This document shows, one piece after another, positions 1 to 7,943 of a stretch of DNA of 58,188 nucleotides. The notes under the pieces were generated by a model. The model was not told the origin of the DNA, made no database searches, and was given only the letters and a program-made list of their open reading frames with translations. This DNA is from an uncultured Bacilli bacterium (GTDB lineage Bacteria > Bacillota_I > Bacilli_A > RF39 > UBA660), in NCBI GenBank assembly GCA_934153675.1, contig CAKPFG010000007.1, forward strand, positions 1 to 58,188, written 5' to 3'. Position 1 is the stretch's first letter, and each line of letters opens with the position of its first letter. The position numbers and the translations under genes are program-made.

Positions 1-60
1 TCTTAATTTTTCCTTATTACATAAGGAAATCTATAAGAACCTTTTTTGAACCTCTACCCA
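1..60. repeat. short perfect inverted repeat at left edge
   Basis: An 8-bp inverted repeat (TTCCTTAT, 3-base spacer, ATAAGGAA) sits near positions 10-28. No T-run follows it on the minus strand, so it is not a good terminator for the genes to its right. It could be a recombinase-related site or chance in AT-rich DNA. Nothing else is seen in these bases. Confidence 0.3.
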
Positions 61-64
61 ATTT

Positions 65-208
65 TTAATCTTTTTTAACTTTAATGTCTTCTAATTCATT
101 TTTATAATTTTCTTTCACAATTTTTGGAATAAATTCTAATAATTTTTCTTTATCACTATCAAAATATTCTAATAATTGTGGTATTAAAAATTTAAAAAAA
201 TAATTCAT
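65..208 (-). CDS. 47-residue small protein downstream of serine recombinase
   Basis: Short reading frame from ATG at 208 to TAA at 65, preceded by a very strong ribosome binding site (AAGGGGG, about 9 bases upstream). The product begins MNYFFKFLIPQLLEYF and ends in a Lys/Asp/Glu-rich tail. It looks like a small amphipathic helical protein with no recognised domain. It starts about 40 bases after the recombinase stop on the same strand, so the two probably share a transcript. A role as recombinase accessory or directionality factor is only a guess from position. The clean RBS and coupling are the main reasons to call it real. Confidence 0.55.
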   Translation of the reverse strand: MNYFFKFLIPQLLEYFDSDKEKLLEFIPKIVKENYKNELEDIKVKKD

Positions 209-248
209 AATTTATCAATCCCCCTTAAATAAAAAATGAGATATATTT

Positions 249-1985
249 CTATACCTCAATTTGTAATATTGTAAATTTATTTTTTTCAAATTTATTCTTT
301 TTTTCTTGTGTAATTATTTGAATGATATCTTCACAATAATCATTAATATCAAATAATTCACTAGTAATTTTTGTTTCAACTACATTATAAAATTTTCTTA
401 ATGTCTTAATATATTTTTTTATTTCTTCATTACTTTTTACATTAGATAAAATAACATCTTTATCTTCTATATTAACAACCATATCAAAACAATCATTTCT
501 AAACATAAGTCCAATATTTTCAATTTCATTTTTATTGAAGATAATATTTAAAATAGAAATATTATGATGATTATCGCTACTAATTTCTATCTCATCAATA
601 TATTTATTAATAATATATTGTTTTTGTTCTTGACTAAGTTTACTCCAAAAATTATGCTCTTTTACATATTTTGATTTTAGTTTTAATTTTTCAATTTCTT
701 TCATATTGAAAAACAATTTTACATCTTGTTTATGCTCATTATTTTGTTTTAAATCTTTTAATTCCGTAATTTTAATTTCAATACTTTTTGTTTCTTTTTC
801 TAAATAGTGAAGTTCCTTTTCAAAACTTTTAGCAGCTATTTCTCCATCCAGAAATTCTTGTTTAATTCTAGTTATTTTATCATTTAAATCTTTTTTTAAT
901 TTTTCATATTTAGTTATTTCTTCTTCAATATCTCTACACATTGATGGTTTAAATGAGTTATCAATGATCAAGAAAAAATCTAACATATCATTTAAAAATT
1001 TCATAAGTTCACTCTCAATTTTCTTCTCACTAATTCTTCTCTTACAACAATTACACTTATAATAAATATGTTTAGCTCCAGTTCCACTTGTACTGGATTC
1101 ACCACCCATAATTTTATGACATTTAGGGCAAAGTATCTTTTGCATAAATATATAGGTTCTTTTTCTTTTATAATTTTTTAGATTTTTCTCTTTTCTTTTT
1201 TGAACACATTCAAATGTAGTTTTATCTATAATGGCAGGAACCATATCTTCAAATATTTGAGTATTCTTTTTATCTCTTTTTCCATGTTCAATACTTCCAA
1301 TATAAATCTTATTAGATAAAATTTTATCTACTGTAGTAGTTGCCCAGTGCTTATTTAAAACATTTTCTTCATTAAATATATCACATATATGACATACAGA
1401 TGAACCTTCTAAATACATACTAAAAATTCTTTTTACAACATCACTTTCTAACTCATCAATTACTAATTTTTTGCTTTTATCTTTTTTAGTATATCCAAGT
1501 GCAGGTTGTCCAGATATATGACCCTTTTTTGCAGCACCAATAAGACCAAATTTTGTTCTTTCACTTGTTCTTTCGATTTCTAATTGAGCAAGTATAGTAA
1601 GCATTCTGATAAAAAATTTACCATTCGCATTTCCAGTATTGATTTCTTCTGCCACACTTTCTAAATCACAATTATATTCTTCTAACATCTTACAAATGTT
1701 TTCTAAATCTTGAATAGAGCGAGTTAATCTATCAAGTTTATAGACAACAATTTTATTTATTTTTCCATCTTTCATATCTTGTATCATTTCTTTAAATTTA
1801 GGTCTATTTGTATCTTTTGCTGATACCCCTTCTTCACGATACACTTTATATATTTCATAATCTTTAAATTCACATAGTTTTTTTAGTCGATCTTCTTGTT
1901 CATCTAAACTATGACCGAATCTACTTTGATCCTCAGTTGATACTCTAGGATAAAGCCCAGCTATTACTTTCTTTTGTTCTTCCAT
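249..1985 (-). CDS. large serine recombinase (site-specific integrase/resolvase family)
   Basis: 578-residue large serine recombinase that integrates or excises a mobile element through a covalent Ser-DNA intermediate. The N-terminal resolvase domain carries the nucleophile in YPRVSTEDQ (Ser16) and the KLDRLTR motif near residues 83-89. A recombinase domain follows (about 150-250, with the GQPALGY segment). Then comes a zinc ribbon (CPKC near 286-289, CNCC near 311-314) and a long Lys/Glu coiled-coil tail typical of the family. An intrinsic terminator lies just upstream, so it is probably transcribed separately from the gene at 2351-2647. A 47-residue gene follows it. No attachment site could be defined here, so the element it belongs to is unresolved. 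It is one of three distinct serine recombinases in the window. Confidence 0.93.
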   Translation of the reverse strand: MEEQKKVIAGLYPRVSTEDQSRFGHSLDEQEDRLKKLCEFKDYEIYKVYREEGVSAKDTNRPKFKEMIQDMKDGKINKIVVYKLDRLTRSIQDLENICKMLEEYNCDLESVAEEINTGNANGKFFIRMLTILAQLEIERTSERTKFGLIGAAKKGHISGQPALGYTKKDKSKKLVIDELESDVVKRIFSMYLEGSSVCHICDIFNEENVLNKHWATTTVDKILSNKIYIGSIEHGKRDKKNTQIFEDMVPAIIDKTTFECVQKRKEKNLKNYKRKRTYIFMQKILCPKCHKIMGGESSTSGTGAKHIYYKCNCCKRRISEKKIESELMKFLNDMLDFFLIIDNSFKPSMCRDIEEEITKYEKLKKDLNDKITRIKQEFLDGEIAAKSFEKELHYLEKETKSIEIKITELKDLKQNNEHKQDVKLFFNMKEIEKLKLKSKYVKEHNFWSKLSQEQKQYIINKYIDEIEISSDNHHNISILNIIFNKNEIENIGLMFRNDCFDMVVNIEDKDVILSNVKSNEEIKKYIKTLRKFYNVVETKITSELFDINDYCEDIIQIITQEKKNKFEKNKFTILQIEV

Positions 1986-2016
1986 CTAACCACTAATCCT
2001 TTCTTTGAACACAAAA

Positions 2017-2048
2017 AAACACAAGGTTTTTCATTTTTCCTTGTGTTT
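2017..2048 (-). terminator. intrinsic terminator upstream of recombinase
   Basis: A 10-bp stem (2017-2026 with 2039-2048, AAACACAAGG/CCTTGTGTTT) with a 12-base loop is followed on the minus strand by seven T residues. It would end transcripts coming from the 98-residue gene or its relic before the recombinase. Confidence 0.75.
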
Positions 2049-2121
2049 AATAGCTAATTTAAATTTTTAAATACTGCTTTTTTGGAGAAAATTAAAAGAG
2101 TATTTGTTATAGAATCTAATT

Positions 2122-2366
2122 CTACACTACCATATTATCACATACAATATGGAACTTACTAGATACTTTATATGGTAAATTGCTAGACAAATCATACTGT
2201 AATTCACTTGACAAATTTTAACCTATATCTAGAGAATTATCTTCTACAATACATAGAATACCATAGTCTTTTTATAATGACAATACCCAAAAGTCTACCA
2301 TTTTTACTAGTAATTTGTCTGGTAGTTTTACTGGTAAAATAACAGATAATTTATTTTCCCATTTTG
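2122..2366 (-). pseudogene. decayed reading frame downstream of the 98-residue gene
   Basis: One minus-strand frame stays coherent across this stretch except for two TAA codons. It contains repeated LPVKLPDKL- and LSSELQYDL-type words and ends at TAG (2122-2124). The frame begins where the 98-residue gene stops, shifted by one base, so the intact ancestor may have been one longer protein. No family is recognised. It could also be unconstrained AT-rich sequence, but three conserved-looking segments in one frame argue for former coding. Confidence 0.35.
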
Positions 2367-2647
2367 TTCATTTCATTAAGGATAGTAATAAACTTTGTAA
2401 ACGAGATAATAGCATTTGAAATAGGCAAATATATCTTGTCATTATCTTCGTATAAATATGCAATTAGTATCCTAGAATTATTCTCAACAATAATCTTATA
2501 TGGTTCTGTAACACTTAAATTGGTATTATTAATTTTAATTATATGTCCTGAAGTAAAACTAATACTTAAATTACCAAAACTAGCTTTCATTTTAAGTTTC
2601 TTCTTAAATTCACAAGGAAATTCTAAAGTTTCTATGGTCGTTTTCAT
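2351..2647 (-). CDS. hypothetical protein (98 residues)
   Basis: Reading frame starting MKTTIETLEF, with AAAGGAG about 13 bases upstream, longer than ideal spacing. The product is predicted soluble and rich in beta-type residues (Ile, Val, Ser, Asn), with no transmembrane segment or recognisable motif. It is followed by shifted, decayed coding sequence, so it may be the N-terminal part of a broken gene. A hairpin-rich leader (2672-2792) lies just upstream. Its place beside a serine recombinase suggests mobile-element cargo, but no function can be assigned. Confidence 0.45.
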   Translation of the reverse strand: MKTTIETLEFPCEFKKKLKMKASFGNLSISFTSGHIIKINNTNLSVTEPYKIIVENNSRILIAYLYEDNDKIYLPISNAIISFTKFITILNEMNKMGK

Positions 2648-2671
2648 AAATATTCATCAACTCCTTTAGAC

Positions 2672-2792
2672 AATGAAAAAAGCCCATAATATCAAATACT
2701 ATGAACTTTATCTATATAGTAATCGCTAAAGTGCGACTTTTAACCTCAATGGTGCCCTAAAGGAAGAAGTACAACAACTTTTAGGCAAGAAA
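2672..2792 (-). ncRNA. candidate structured RNA / leader, unidentified
   Basis: Between the terminator of the upstream operon and the 98-residue gene, the minus strand can form three successive hairpins. The first pairs GCCTAAA with TTTAGGGC around a 16-base loop. The second is TCGC/GCGA. The third pairs CATAGTAT with ATATTATG and is followed by GGGCTTTTTT, as in an intrinsic terminator. That layout fits a short regulatory RNA or an attenuating leader. It matches no riboswitch class I can name. The alternative is an uninformative AT-rich spacer. Confidence 0.35.
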
Positions 2793-2794
2793 AA

Positions 2795-2820
2795 TAGTTA
2801 GTAATAAAATTAACTAACTA
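2795..2820 (-). terminator. terminator of transglutaminase/nitroreductase operon
   Basis: Stem TAGTTAGT/ACTAACTA (2795-2802 with 2813-2820) followed on the minus strand by a T-run (2790-2794). It lies just after the stop of the transglutaminase-like gene. Confidence 0.7.
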
Positions 2821-2855
2821 AATTATATCAATATTAGATTATTTTATCAATAGTT

Positions 2856-3749
2856 TTAGCTGTTTAAAGCACCCGACATAATTCTAAATTTTGATACATT
2901 GTTCCATATATCTAATATTTTATCAAAATTTTTATCAGGTTCTAATAATAATTCTGCTAAATTATCTAATTCAATATATTCTTCTTCACTTAATTCAAAA
3001 TTCTTATCTTGTATATATTTAGGTAAGTGTAAAAATATTATTTCATCATTCATTAAAGAATGAAAATCATAAAATAATCCGCGAATACTTGCTTTTAAAC
3101 CTAATGTTGCGGGGTCAGAAGCATAATAAATTTCTTCTGTTTTATATTTTCCAGTTCTCATCCCTAAATATGCTTCAGCACCAAATATAAATTTATTTCT
3201 AGGAATATCGTTTAAATCAAACTCCATTTCATGGTCTGGACAATGTTCATCAGCATCTACTAATACCCATCTTTGTTTAATTTCATCATAATATTCTATA
3301 ATCCAATGATCATAACTAACACCATCATATTTTATATAAGGAGCAAAACCACTTCTTACTCTTGCAGAATAACCTTTTGCTTTTAATGTTGCAGCAAGTA
3401 ATATTGCTTCTCCTCTACATGTAACATGTATTTTATCTTCTGCTTTTCTATTTACATTATATGTTTTATCTTTTCGTAACAATTCACTTATCATACTTAT
3501 TGCTGTCGGAAACAAGTCATCTTCATAATCTAATCTAGTAATTGGAACTTTTGTCATATCACCCCAAAAACAATTAGATTGTTTTCTAATGTTAGGAATA
3601 TCAAATACTACTGGATGAATAATTTGTTTTCTTTGAAGAATACACAATTCGTTAATATCATCAGGAAGATTCTTCATAAAATTTTTATATAAACCTAAAT
3701 CAGTATATAAACTAGTCTGCTTATAAAAATTAAATAATTCATTATTCAT
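2856..3749 (-). CDS. transglutaminase-like (papain-fold) protein
   Basis: About 297 residues, starting at the ATG at 3749 (MNNELFNF) because a GGAG lies at proper spacing; the upstream in-frame TTG overlaps that site. The centre shows the transglutaminase-core signature: Cys in HVTCRGEA, His in YDHWIIEYY and Asp in VLVDADEHCP, which form the Cys-His-Asp triad. This fold is used by proteases and amidases, and the substrate here is unknown. The start overlaps the end of the nitroreductase gene by 8 bases, so the two are translationally coupled. Predicted cytoplasmic, since no signal peptide is visible. The triad makes the fold call good, but the biochemical role is open. Confidence 0.8.
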   Translation of the reverse strand: MNNELFNFYKQTSLYTDLGLYKNFMKNLPDDINELCILQRKQIIHPVVFDIPNIRKQSNCFWGDMTKVPITRLDYEDDLFPTAISMISELLRKDKTYNVNRKAEDKIHVTCRGEAILLAATLKAKGYSARVRSGFAPYIKYDGVSYDHWIIEYYDEIKQRWVLVDADEHCPDHEMEFDLNDIPRNKFIFGAEAYLGMRTGKYKTEEIYYASDPATLGLKASIRGLFYDFHSLMNDEIIFLHLPKYIQDKNFELSEEEYIELDNLAELLLEPDKNFDKILDIWNNVSKFRIMSGALNS

Positions 3750-4308
3750 TATACCACTCCACAATATCCTTTAATTTTTTTCTAGGTCTTTGTTTAGGAA
3801 ATTCATTTGGGTAGCCTATTGATACCGCACAATTTAATTCCATATCTTCATGTCCTAGCATCTTAGCTACTTCATCTGCTACATAAACTATATCTCTTAT
3901 CCACAATGAACCGAGACCTAAATCGGTTGCTCTTAAACACATATTTTCTACACAAGCTCCAATAGATAAATTATCACCGACTATCCAATTATTATCTTTT
4001 TCTCTAAATATTAAAATCAATATAGGTGCTTGTTTGATTACATTAGCTGTAGGATTAACACTACTATTAAATCCATATATTGCTCTTTCTTCTGATTTTT
4101 TGCTTTTTAACGTATAATTAACCATCATATCCACAACCCTGTTTTTTGTTTCTTTTGTTAAAACAACAAAATACCAAGGTTGTTTATTTTTAGCAGATGG
4201 GGCTAATCTTCCACAATTTAATATATCTTCAATTAATTCTTTATTAACATTATCATTTTTAAAATTTCTAATACTTCTTCTTTCTTCTATAATTTTTAAA
4301 ACTTCCAT
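3742..4308 (-). CDS. nitroreductase-family flavoprotein
   Basis: 188-residue member of the FMN-dependent nitroreductase family, which reduces nitro compounds, quinones or flavins with NAD(P)H. The N-terminus carries the typical EERRSIRNF motif, then the FMN/phosphate segment LAPSAKNKQPW. GLGSLWIRD lies near the middle and a positively charged C-terminus follows. Length is normal for the smaller, homodimeric members. It is first in a two-gene operon and overlaps the transglutaminase-like gene by 8 bases. The partner makes a modifying-enzyme pair possible, but no substrate is evident. The RBS is weak (GGTGAT). Confidence 0.88.
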   Translation of the reverse strand: MEVLKIIEERRSIRNFKNDNVNKELIEDILNCGRLAPSAKNKQPWYFVVLTKETKNRVVDMMVNYTLKSKKSEERAIYGFNSSVNPTANVIKQAPILILIFREKDNNWIVGDNLSIGACVENMCLRATDLGLGSLWIRDIVYVADEVAKMLGHEDMELNCAVSIGYPNEFPKQRPRKKLKDIVEWYNE

Positions 4309-4362
4309 TTTATCACCATATATTACCTTTCCAAATCATCAAAAAGTCTAAATCTAATTGTT

Positions 4363-4754
4363 TTATTTTGAAGGAAATTCCTTTTGCAACCTTTCTAATT
4401 GTTTTGGCAAAATTTTGCCACTGATTACATCTTTAAAAACATCTCCCATTACCCCGTAAAGAACATTACCTGCTAGTTTTTTGCTTTTTTCATCAATTGT
4501 TGATTGACTTTTTAGTTTTTGCATTTCAATTTCATGTTTATATTTTTTATCTTTCATTTCCATTTTCAATTTGTACTTTTCTTTTAAATTTTCGATATCT
4601 ATCTCATGTTGTTTTAACAATTTTTCTAATTTATTTTTATGATTTCTTTCTAGTTTATCTAATTCTAATTTGTATTTTTTTGTTGCTTCTTTATATGCTA
4701 ACTATGCAGTGAAAATAGAAACAACATATGGTAAAAATTCTTTATATATTCCAT
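4363..4754 (-). pseudogene. broken gene for single-pass membrane protein with coiled coil
   Basis: A GGAG ribosome binding site and ATG at 4754 begin MEYIK. One base appears missing shortly after, because the adjacent frame continues EFLPYVVSIFTA, meets a TAG at 4702-4704, and then runs on as LAYKEATKKYK into a Lys/Glu-rich coiled coil ending at 4363. The ancestor would be an N-terminal membrane helix followed by a charged coiled coil and a short C-terminal domain. An internal ATG at 4620 could still yield 85 residues. Two independent lesions make a real pseudogene likelier than a programmed event. Function unknown; similar small anchored proteins occur in phage-derived regions. Confidence 0.6.
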
Positions 4755-4877
4755 AATTAAATCAGCTCCGTTTGATAATATTATATCACACTTCACGGAC
4801 TATTTAACTAACAAATAGAAAATCACAAGCATAATGATTATGTCACTATGCAAGTGTGTTTCTAAATTGAAAAAAAT

Positions 4878-4911
4878 AAAACTACTTTCAAGTAAATTTG
4901 AGAGTAGTTTT
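4878..4911 (-). terminator. terminator after tRNA-Thr/tRNA-Gln
   Basis: Stem AAAACTACT/AGTAGTTTT with a T-rich tract following on the minus strand, placed directly downstream of the tRNA-Gln/tRNA-Thr pair. The stem also has T residues on the plus side, but no plus-strand gene needs it. Confidence 0.65.
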
Positions 4912-4948
4912 TATATTATCTCGAAAAAGTTCGAGTTTCCTATCAATC

Positions 4949-5024
4949 TGGTGCTGGAAATAGGAATCGAACCTACGACCTATTCATTACGAGTGAATTG
5001 CTCTACCTACTGAGCTATTCCAGC
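4949..5024 (-). tRNA. tRNA-Thr (anticodon CGT)
   Basis: Full cloverleaf on the minus strand with encoded CCA. Acceptor GCTGGAA/TTCCAGC, anticodon loop CTCGTAA on a 5-bp stem, and T-loop TTCGATT. Discriminator A. The CGT anticodon reads ACG, a rare codon in such an AT-rich genome. Confidence 0.93.
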
Positions 5025-5035
5025 AAAAATAAAAA

Positions 5036-5110
5036 TGGCTGCCCCAGATGGATTCGAACCAACGCATAATAGAGTCAGAGTCTACCGCCTTACCGCTTGG
5101 CTATGGGGCA
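5036..5110 (-). tRNA. tRNA-Gln (anticodon CTG)
   Basis: Cloverleaf with encoded CCA. Anticodon loop CTCTGAC gives CTG, and the T-loop is TTCGAAT. The acceptor is T-G-rich as in bacterial tRNA-Gln. It lies 11 bases from tRNA-Thr and is probably co-transcribed with it. Confidence 0.9.
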
Positions 5111-5177
5111 ATTACCACATACACATGATATAACAATATTTGTAATTTGTAAAGACATTTATAATTTTTTCATAAAA

Positions 5178-5200
5178 AAACTAAACAAAATGTTTAGTTT
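5178..5200 (-). terminator. terminator overlapping amidase stop codon
   Basis: Ten-base stem AAACTAAACA/TGTTTAGTTT with a 3-base loop, followed by T residues on the minus strand. It overlaps the TAA of the amidase gene. Confidence 0.7.
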
Positions 5201-6062
5201 AGATTAAATGTAAATAATCCTTAATAACCCAAAAGCGATGCTTTTTATTATTATCATAATCTAATTGATAATATTTATTATCATTAGTAATTTTAGTAAT
5301 AGTAAATACTTTAACAAATACAAATTTTTCACCTTTTTTTATGTGTCTTTTATCACTATCGGCTATTTTTTTACCATTTCCATCTACTATATCAATACAC
5401 CCCTCAGGAATACCATTATCACTCCAGTTAAACATTTTTTTACCACCAGCATTAACATTTTCCCTGACTTGATAAATGCCGTATATTTTTTTTACATCAT
5501 CAGATATCCAATATTTATAGCGATCCATAGTTTTAATTATTACTTTACTACCAATTTTAACAGTATTAGTATTATTTTCCTTCTTTTTTAAGTAAAAATT
5601 AATTTTATTAATAAAACGATTCCATCCTAATAAAAGAGTCCTATGAGGGCAATTTTTACCACTATAATCTCGATGTTTAGTAACTTTTGAAATATCAAAA
5701 TTATATTGCTTTAAAAGTTGTGCTATAAATTTAGCAGCGTTATTTTCTGCTTTATCAAATTTTTCCCCTCCACTTTTAGAATAACATATTTCAATAGCAA
5801 TACCATACCTATTTCCTCTTCCAGTTACACCATCTCCAGCATGCCATGCATTCCTATTTGTATCTATGCCTTGAACAATTTCTTGATCGTCAACTGCATA
5901 ATGAAAAGATACCTGTTTATTATTACTTAACATATACTTTACCTCATTATATGCAGAAGCATCGTTAGCAGTATTATGCACTACTATAAAACGTGGTTCC
6001 ATTTTATATGGACATTTAACACTAATAAGATTTTTAGGACAATTGATTTTTCTTATATTCAA
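5199..6062 (-). CDS. N-acetylmuramoyl-L-alanine amidase (endolysin-like)
   Basis: Zn-dependent amidase of the Amidase_2/PGRP fold, which cuts between MurNAc and L-Ala of peptidoglycan. Zn ligands and active-site signatures are visible: FIVVHNTAND, NAWHAGDG, GIAIEICYS, and a C-terminal His/Cys segment HRDYSGKNCPHR. A second domain of about 120 residues (SH3-like, wall binding) follows. I place the start at a TTG (6062) because a strong GAAAGGGG site lies just before it and homologous enzymes begin near NIRKINCP. The frame also opens at an ATG at 6104 that overlaps the holin stop (ATGA), so the longer form is possible. Together with the holin upstream this is a lysis cassette without other phage genes. 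Confidence 0.85.
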   Translation of the reverse strand: MNIRKINCPKNLISVKCPYKMEPRFIVVHNTANDASAYNEVKYMLSNNKQVSFHYAVDDQEIVQGIDTNRNAWHAGDGVTGRGNRYGIAIEICYSKSGGEKFDKAENNAAKFIAQLLKQYNFDISKVTKHRDYSGKNCPHRTLLLGWNRFINKINFYLKKKENNTNTVKIGSKVIIKTMDRYKYWISDDVKKIYGIYQVRENVNAGGKKMFNWSDNGIPEGCIDIVDGNGKKIADSDKRHIKKGEKFVFVKVFTITKITNDNKYYQLDYDNNKKHRFWVIKDYLHLI

Positions 6063-6100
6063 GATATTTTCCCCTTTCTTTTTTTTAAATGAACACACCT

Positions 6101-6301
6101 TCATTCTTCTTTTTTTAACTTTAATTTAAGTAAATTTATAACAGCAGAAACACCAGCTATAATACCACTTGTAAGTACTATTTTAAACGTATTAAAATCT
6201 TTTACATCTAACAATATACTACCTGAAGTTACTCCCAAAAATCCTTCAATAAAAGTTAAAATTACACATCTAAATAAGTCACTTTTAAAAAAACTTTTCA
6301 T
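6101..6301 (-). CDS. small holin-like membrane protein
   Basis: 66 residues with two hydrophobic segments (about 12-30 and 38-58) and a Lys-rich C-terminal tail (KLKLKKEE), the usual design of small phage holins. GAGGTG precedes the ATG at good spacing. It sits immediately upstream of, and overlaps, the longest form of the amidase gene, which is the classic holin-endolysin order. No other phage gene is seen nearby, so this is either a relic or a domesticated lysis module. Exact holin family not recognised. Confidence 0.75.
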   Translation of the reverse strand: MKSFFKSDLFRCVILTFIEGFLGVTSGSILLDVKDFNTFKIVLTSGIIAGVSAVINLLKLKLKKEE

Positions 6302-6404
6302 CTGCTCACCTCAGTATATTTTATTAACTTATAAAAAAAGGAAATAATTAGAAAATTTAAAAAATGATAATTTTAAATAATAAACTACATTTATATAATA
6401 AAAA

Positions 6405-6424
6405 AAATTACCAAAAGGTAATTT
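6405..6424 (-). terminator. terminator after tRNA-Glu/tRNA-Ile
   Basis: Stem AAATTACC/GGTAATTT with an AAAA loop and a long T-run on the minus strand, directly downstream of the tRNA-Glu gene. Confidence 0.75.
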
Positions 6425-6435
6425 ATTATCAAATT

Positions 6436-6512
6436 TGGTGACCCGTACGGGATTTGAACCCATGAATGCATGCGTGAAAGGCATGTGTGTTGAACCACTT
6501 CACCAACGGGCC
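6436..6512 (-). tRNA. tRNA-Glu (anticodon TTC)
   Basis: Cloverleaf with encoded CCA. Acceptor GGCCCGT/ACGGGTC (one G-T pair), anticodon arm CATGC-CTTTCAC-GCATG, and T-loop TTCAAAT. Confidence 0.93.
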
Positions 6513-6521
6513 ATATTATAA

Positions 6522-6598
6522 TGGTGGGCCTGGATGGACTTGAACCATCGACCTCCCGCTTATCAGACGGACGCTCTAACCAGCTGAGCTACAAGCCC
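6522..6598 (-). tRNA. tRNA-Ile (anticodon GAT)
   Basis: Cloverleaf with encoded CCA. Acceptor GGGCTTG/CAGGCCC, anticodon loop TGATAAG, and T-loop TTCAAGT. It lies 9 bases upstream of tRNA-Glu in the same orientation. Confidence 0.94.
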
Positions 6599-6659
6599 AA
6601 TTAATCAATGACTATTCAAGTATACATTATTTTTAAAAATTAATCAATACTTTTTTTAA

Positions 6660-7905
6660 AAAAAAATTAAAATCGTGAATTTTCATTTGAAATTCCATTT
6701 TAAATAAAAAACTGCAATAAGTCTGTTTATAGCATAATATAAGTGTTTCTTTGCCAAAAAGGAGAAATTGAAAATGAAAGAATGGAAACACTTAACTTTT
6801 GAACAAAGAAAAGTTATTTCAAACGAAATATCGCATAATTATAAACTAAAAGAAATTGCTGAAACTTTAGGATTTAAACCAACAAGCATTTCTAAAGAAG
6901 TAAAAAAATAAAGAAAGCATAACTTTGGAGCTTAACGTAACAGATTGTAAAAAAGTGAATAGATGGCCTTATGTATGTTCTGGGTGTAATAAAAAATACA
7001 ATAATCAATGTTGCTTTCAAAATATAAGTATGATGCACAAAAAGCACAAAACAAAACTGATACTAAGCTGATTAACTCAAGAAAAGGTATAGATATAGAT
7101 TCGGTTGAATTTTAAAGACTTGATAAAATTATTGAAGATGAAATTGATAATAAAAAATCTATATATCAAATAACTATAGAAAATAAGAGAGAAATAAATA
7201 AACAAGTTACTACTCTCTATAGATATGTCAATAATGGATATTTAACAACAAAAAGAATTGATTTACCTTATGCTGTTACTTACAAGAAAAGAAAACATAA
7301 TAAATAGTATGAGTATTCTGAAAATAATAAAATTGACAGAACTGGTCATACTTATATTGATTATCTTGCCTATTTACACAAACATCAAAGAATCTACGTC
7401 TGGCAACTAGATTTTCTTAGAAAAATTAAGACAAATAACAATAATATTTTATCATTAGTTTTACCAGATTTGCAATTTATTTTATTAGATTTGATTAAAA
7501 AGCCTAACCAACAAAAAGTTGTTGAATATTTTGATGAGCTTGAAGAAAAAATTGGAACTAATGCTTTTATTGAATTAGTGCCTGTTATATTAACGGATAG
7601 AGATCCTAATTTTACAGATATGAAAGGAATATGTTTTTCCAAAATAACAGAAGAAGAAAGATGTAAATTATTCTTTTATGATCCAGATGAAAGTATATTT
7701 GACAAACTATTTTAGAATTATTTGTCAATGGCAAGACTTTAGTCGAGTTCATCTTAAACATTGCTAAATTAATATTTTTATAATGATTTTAACAAATAAG
7801 GTTATCCTTTATTTGTTAATTATTAAATAAAAGCAAGCAAACAAAAAACGGCAATAAGTCTAATAAATTAAATAATTTTTTTAAAACTACGTTTAGTCTA
7901 AAAAA
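6660..7905 (+). mobile_element. degenerate IS30-like insertion sequence
   Basis: The plus strand starts a transposase at 6774 (MKEWKHLTFEQRKVI, then the helix-turn-helix KEIAETLGFKPTSISKEVKK), which stops early. The rest appears in several frames up to the catalytic-core fragment at 7470-7715 (KVVEYFDELEEKIGT and PVILTDRDPNF, where IS30 members usually have TDNG). Frameshifts and stops make it inactive. The ends carry words (GCAATAAGTCT near 6713 and 7848; TTTAGTCTAAAAA near 7890) that recur at 16.1-16.4 kb, so a second relic of the same element lies there. Confidence 0.75.
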
Positions 7906-7924
7906 TTAAAAAATATATTAAAAA

Positions 7925-7943
7925 GGAACAAATTAATTGTTCC
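7925..7943 (-). terminator. terminator of dockerin/M23 gene
   Basis: Stem GGAACAA/TTGTTCC followed by TTTTT on the minus strand, overlapping the TAA stop of the gene. Confidence 0.7.

Noticed and set aside
2364..2669. Plus-strand 101-codon hydrophobic frame
   Set aside because: Antisense of the 98-residue gene; no ribosome binding site, and hydrophobicity is expected from antisense AT-rich code.
5199..6301. Complete prophage
   Set aside because: Only holin and amidase are present; no capsid, tail, terminase or integrase next to them.
7394..7642. Minus-strand frame across the IS30-like relic
   Set aside because: Antisense shadow of the transposase fragment.
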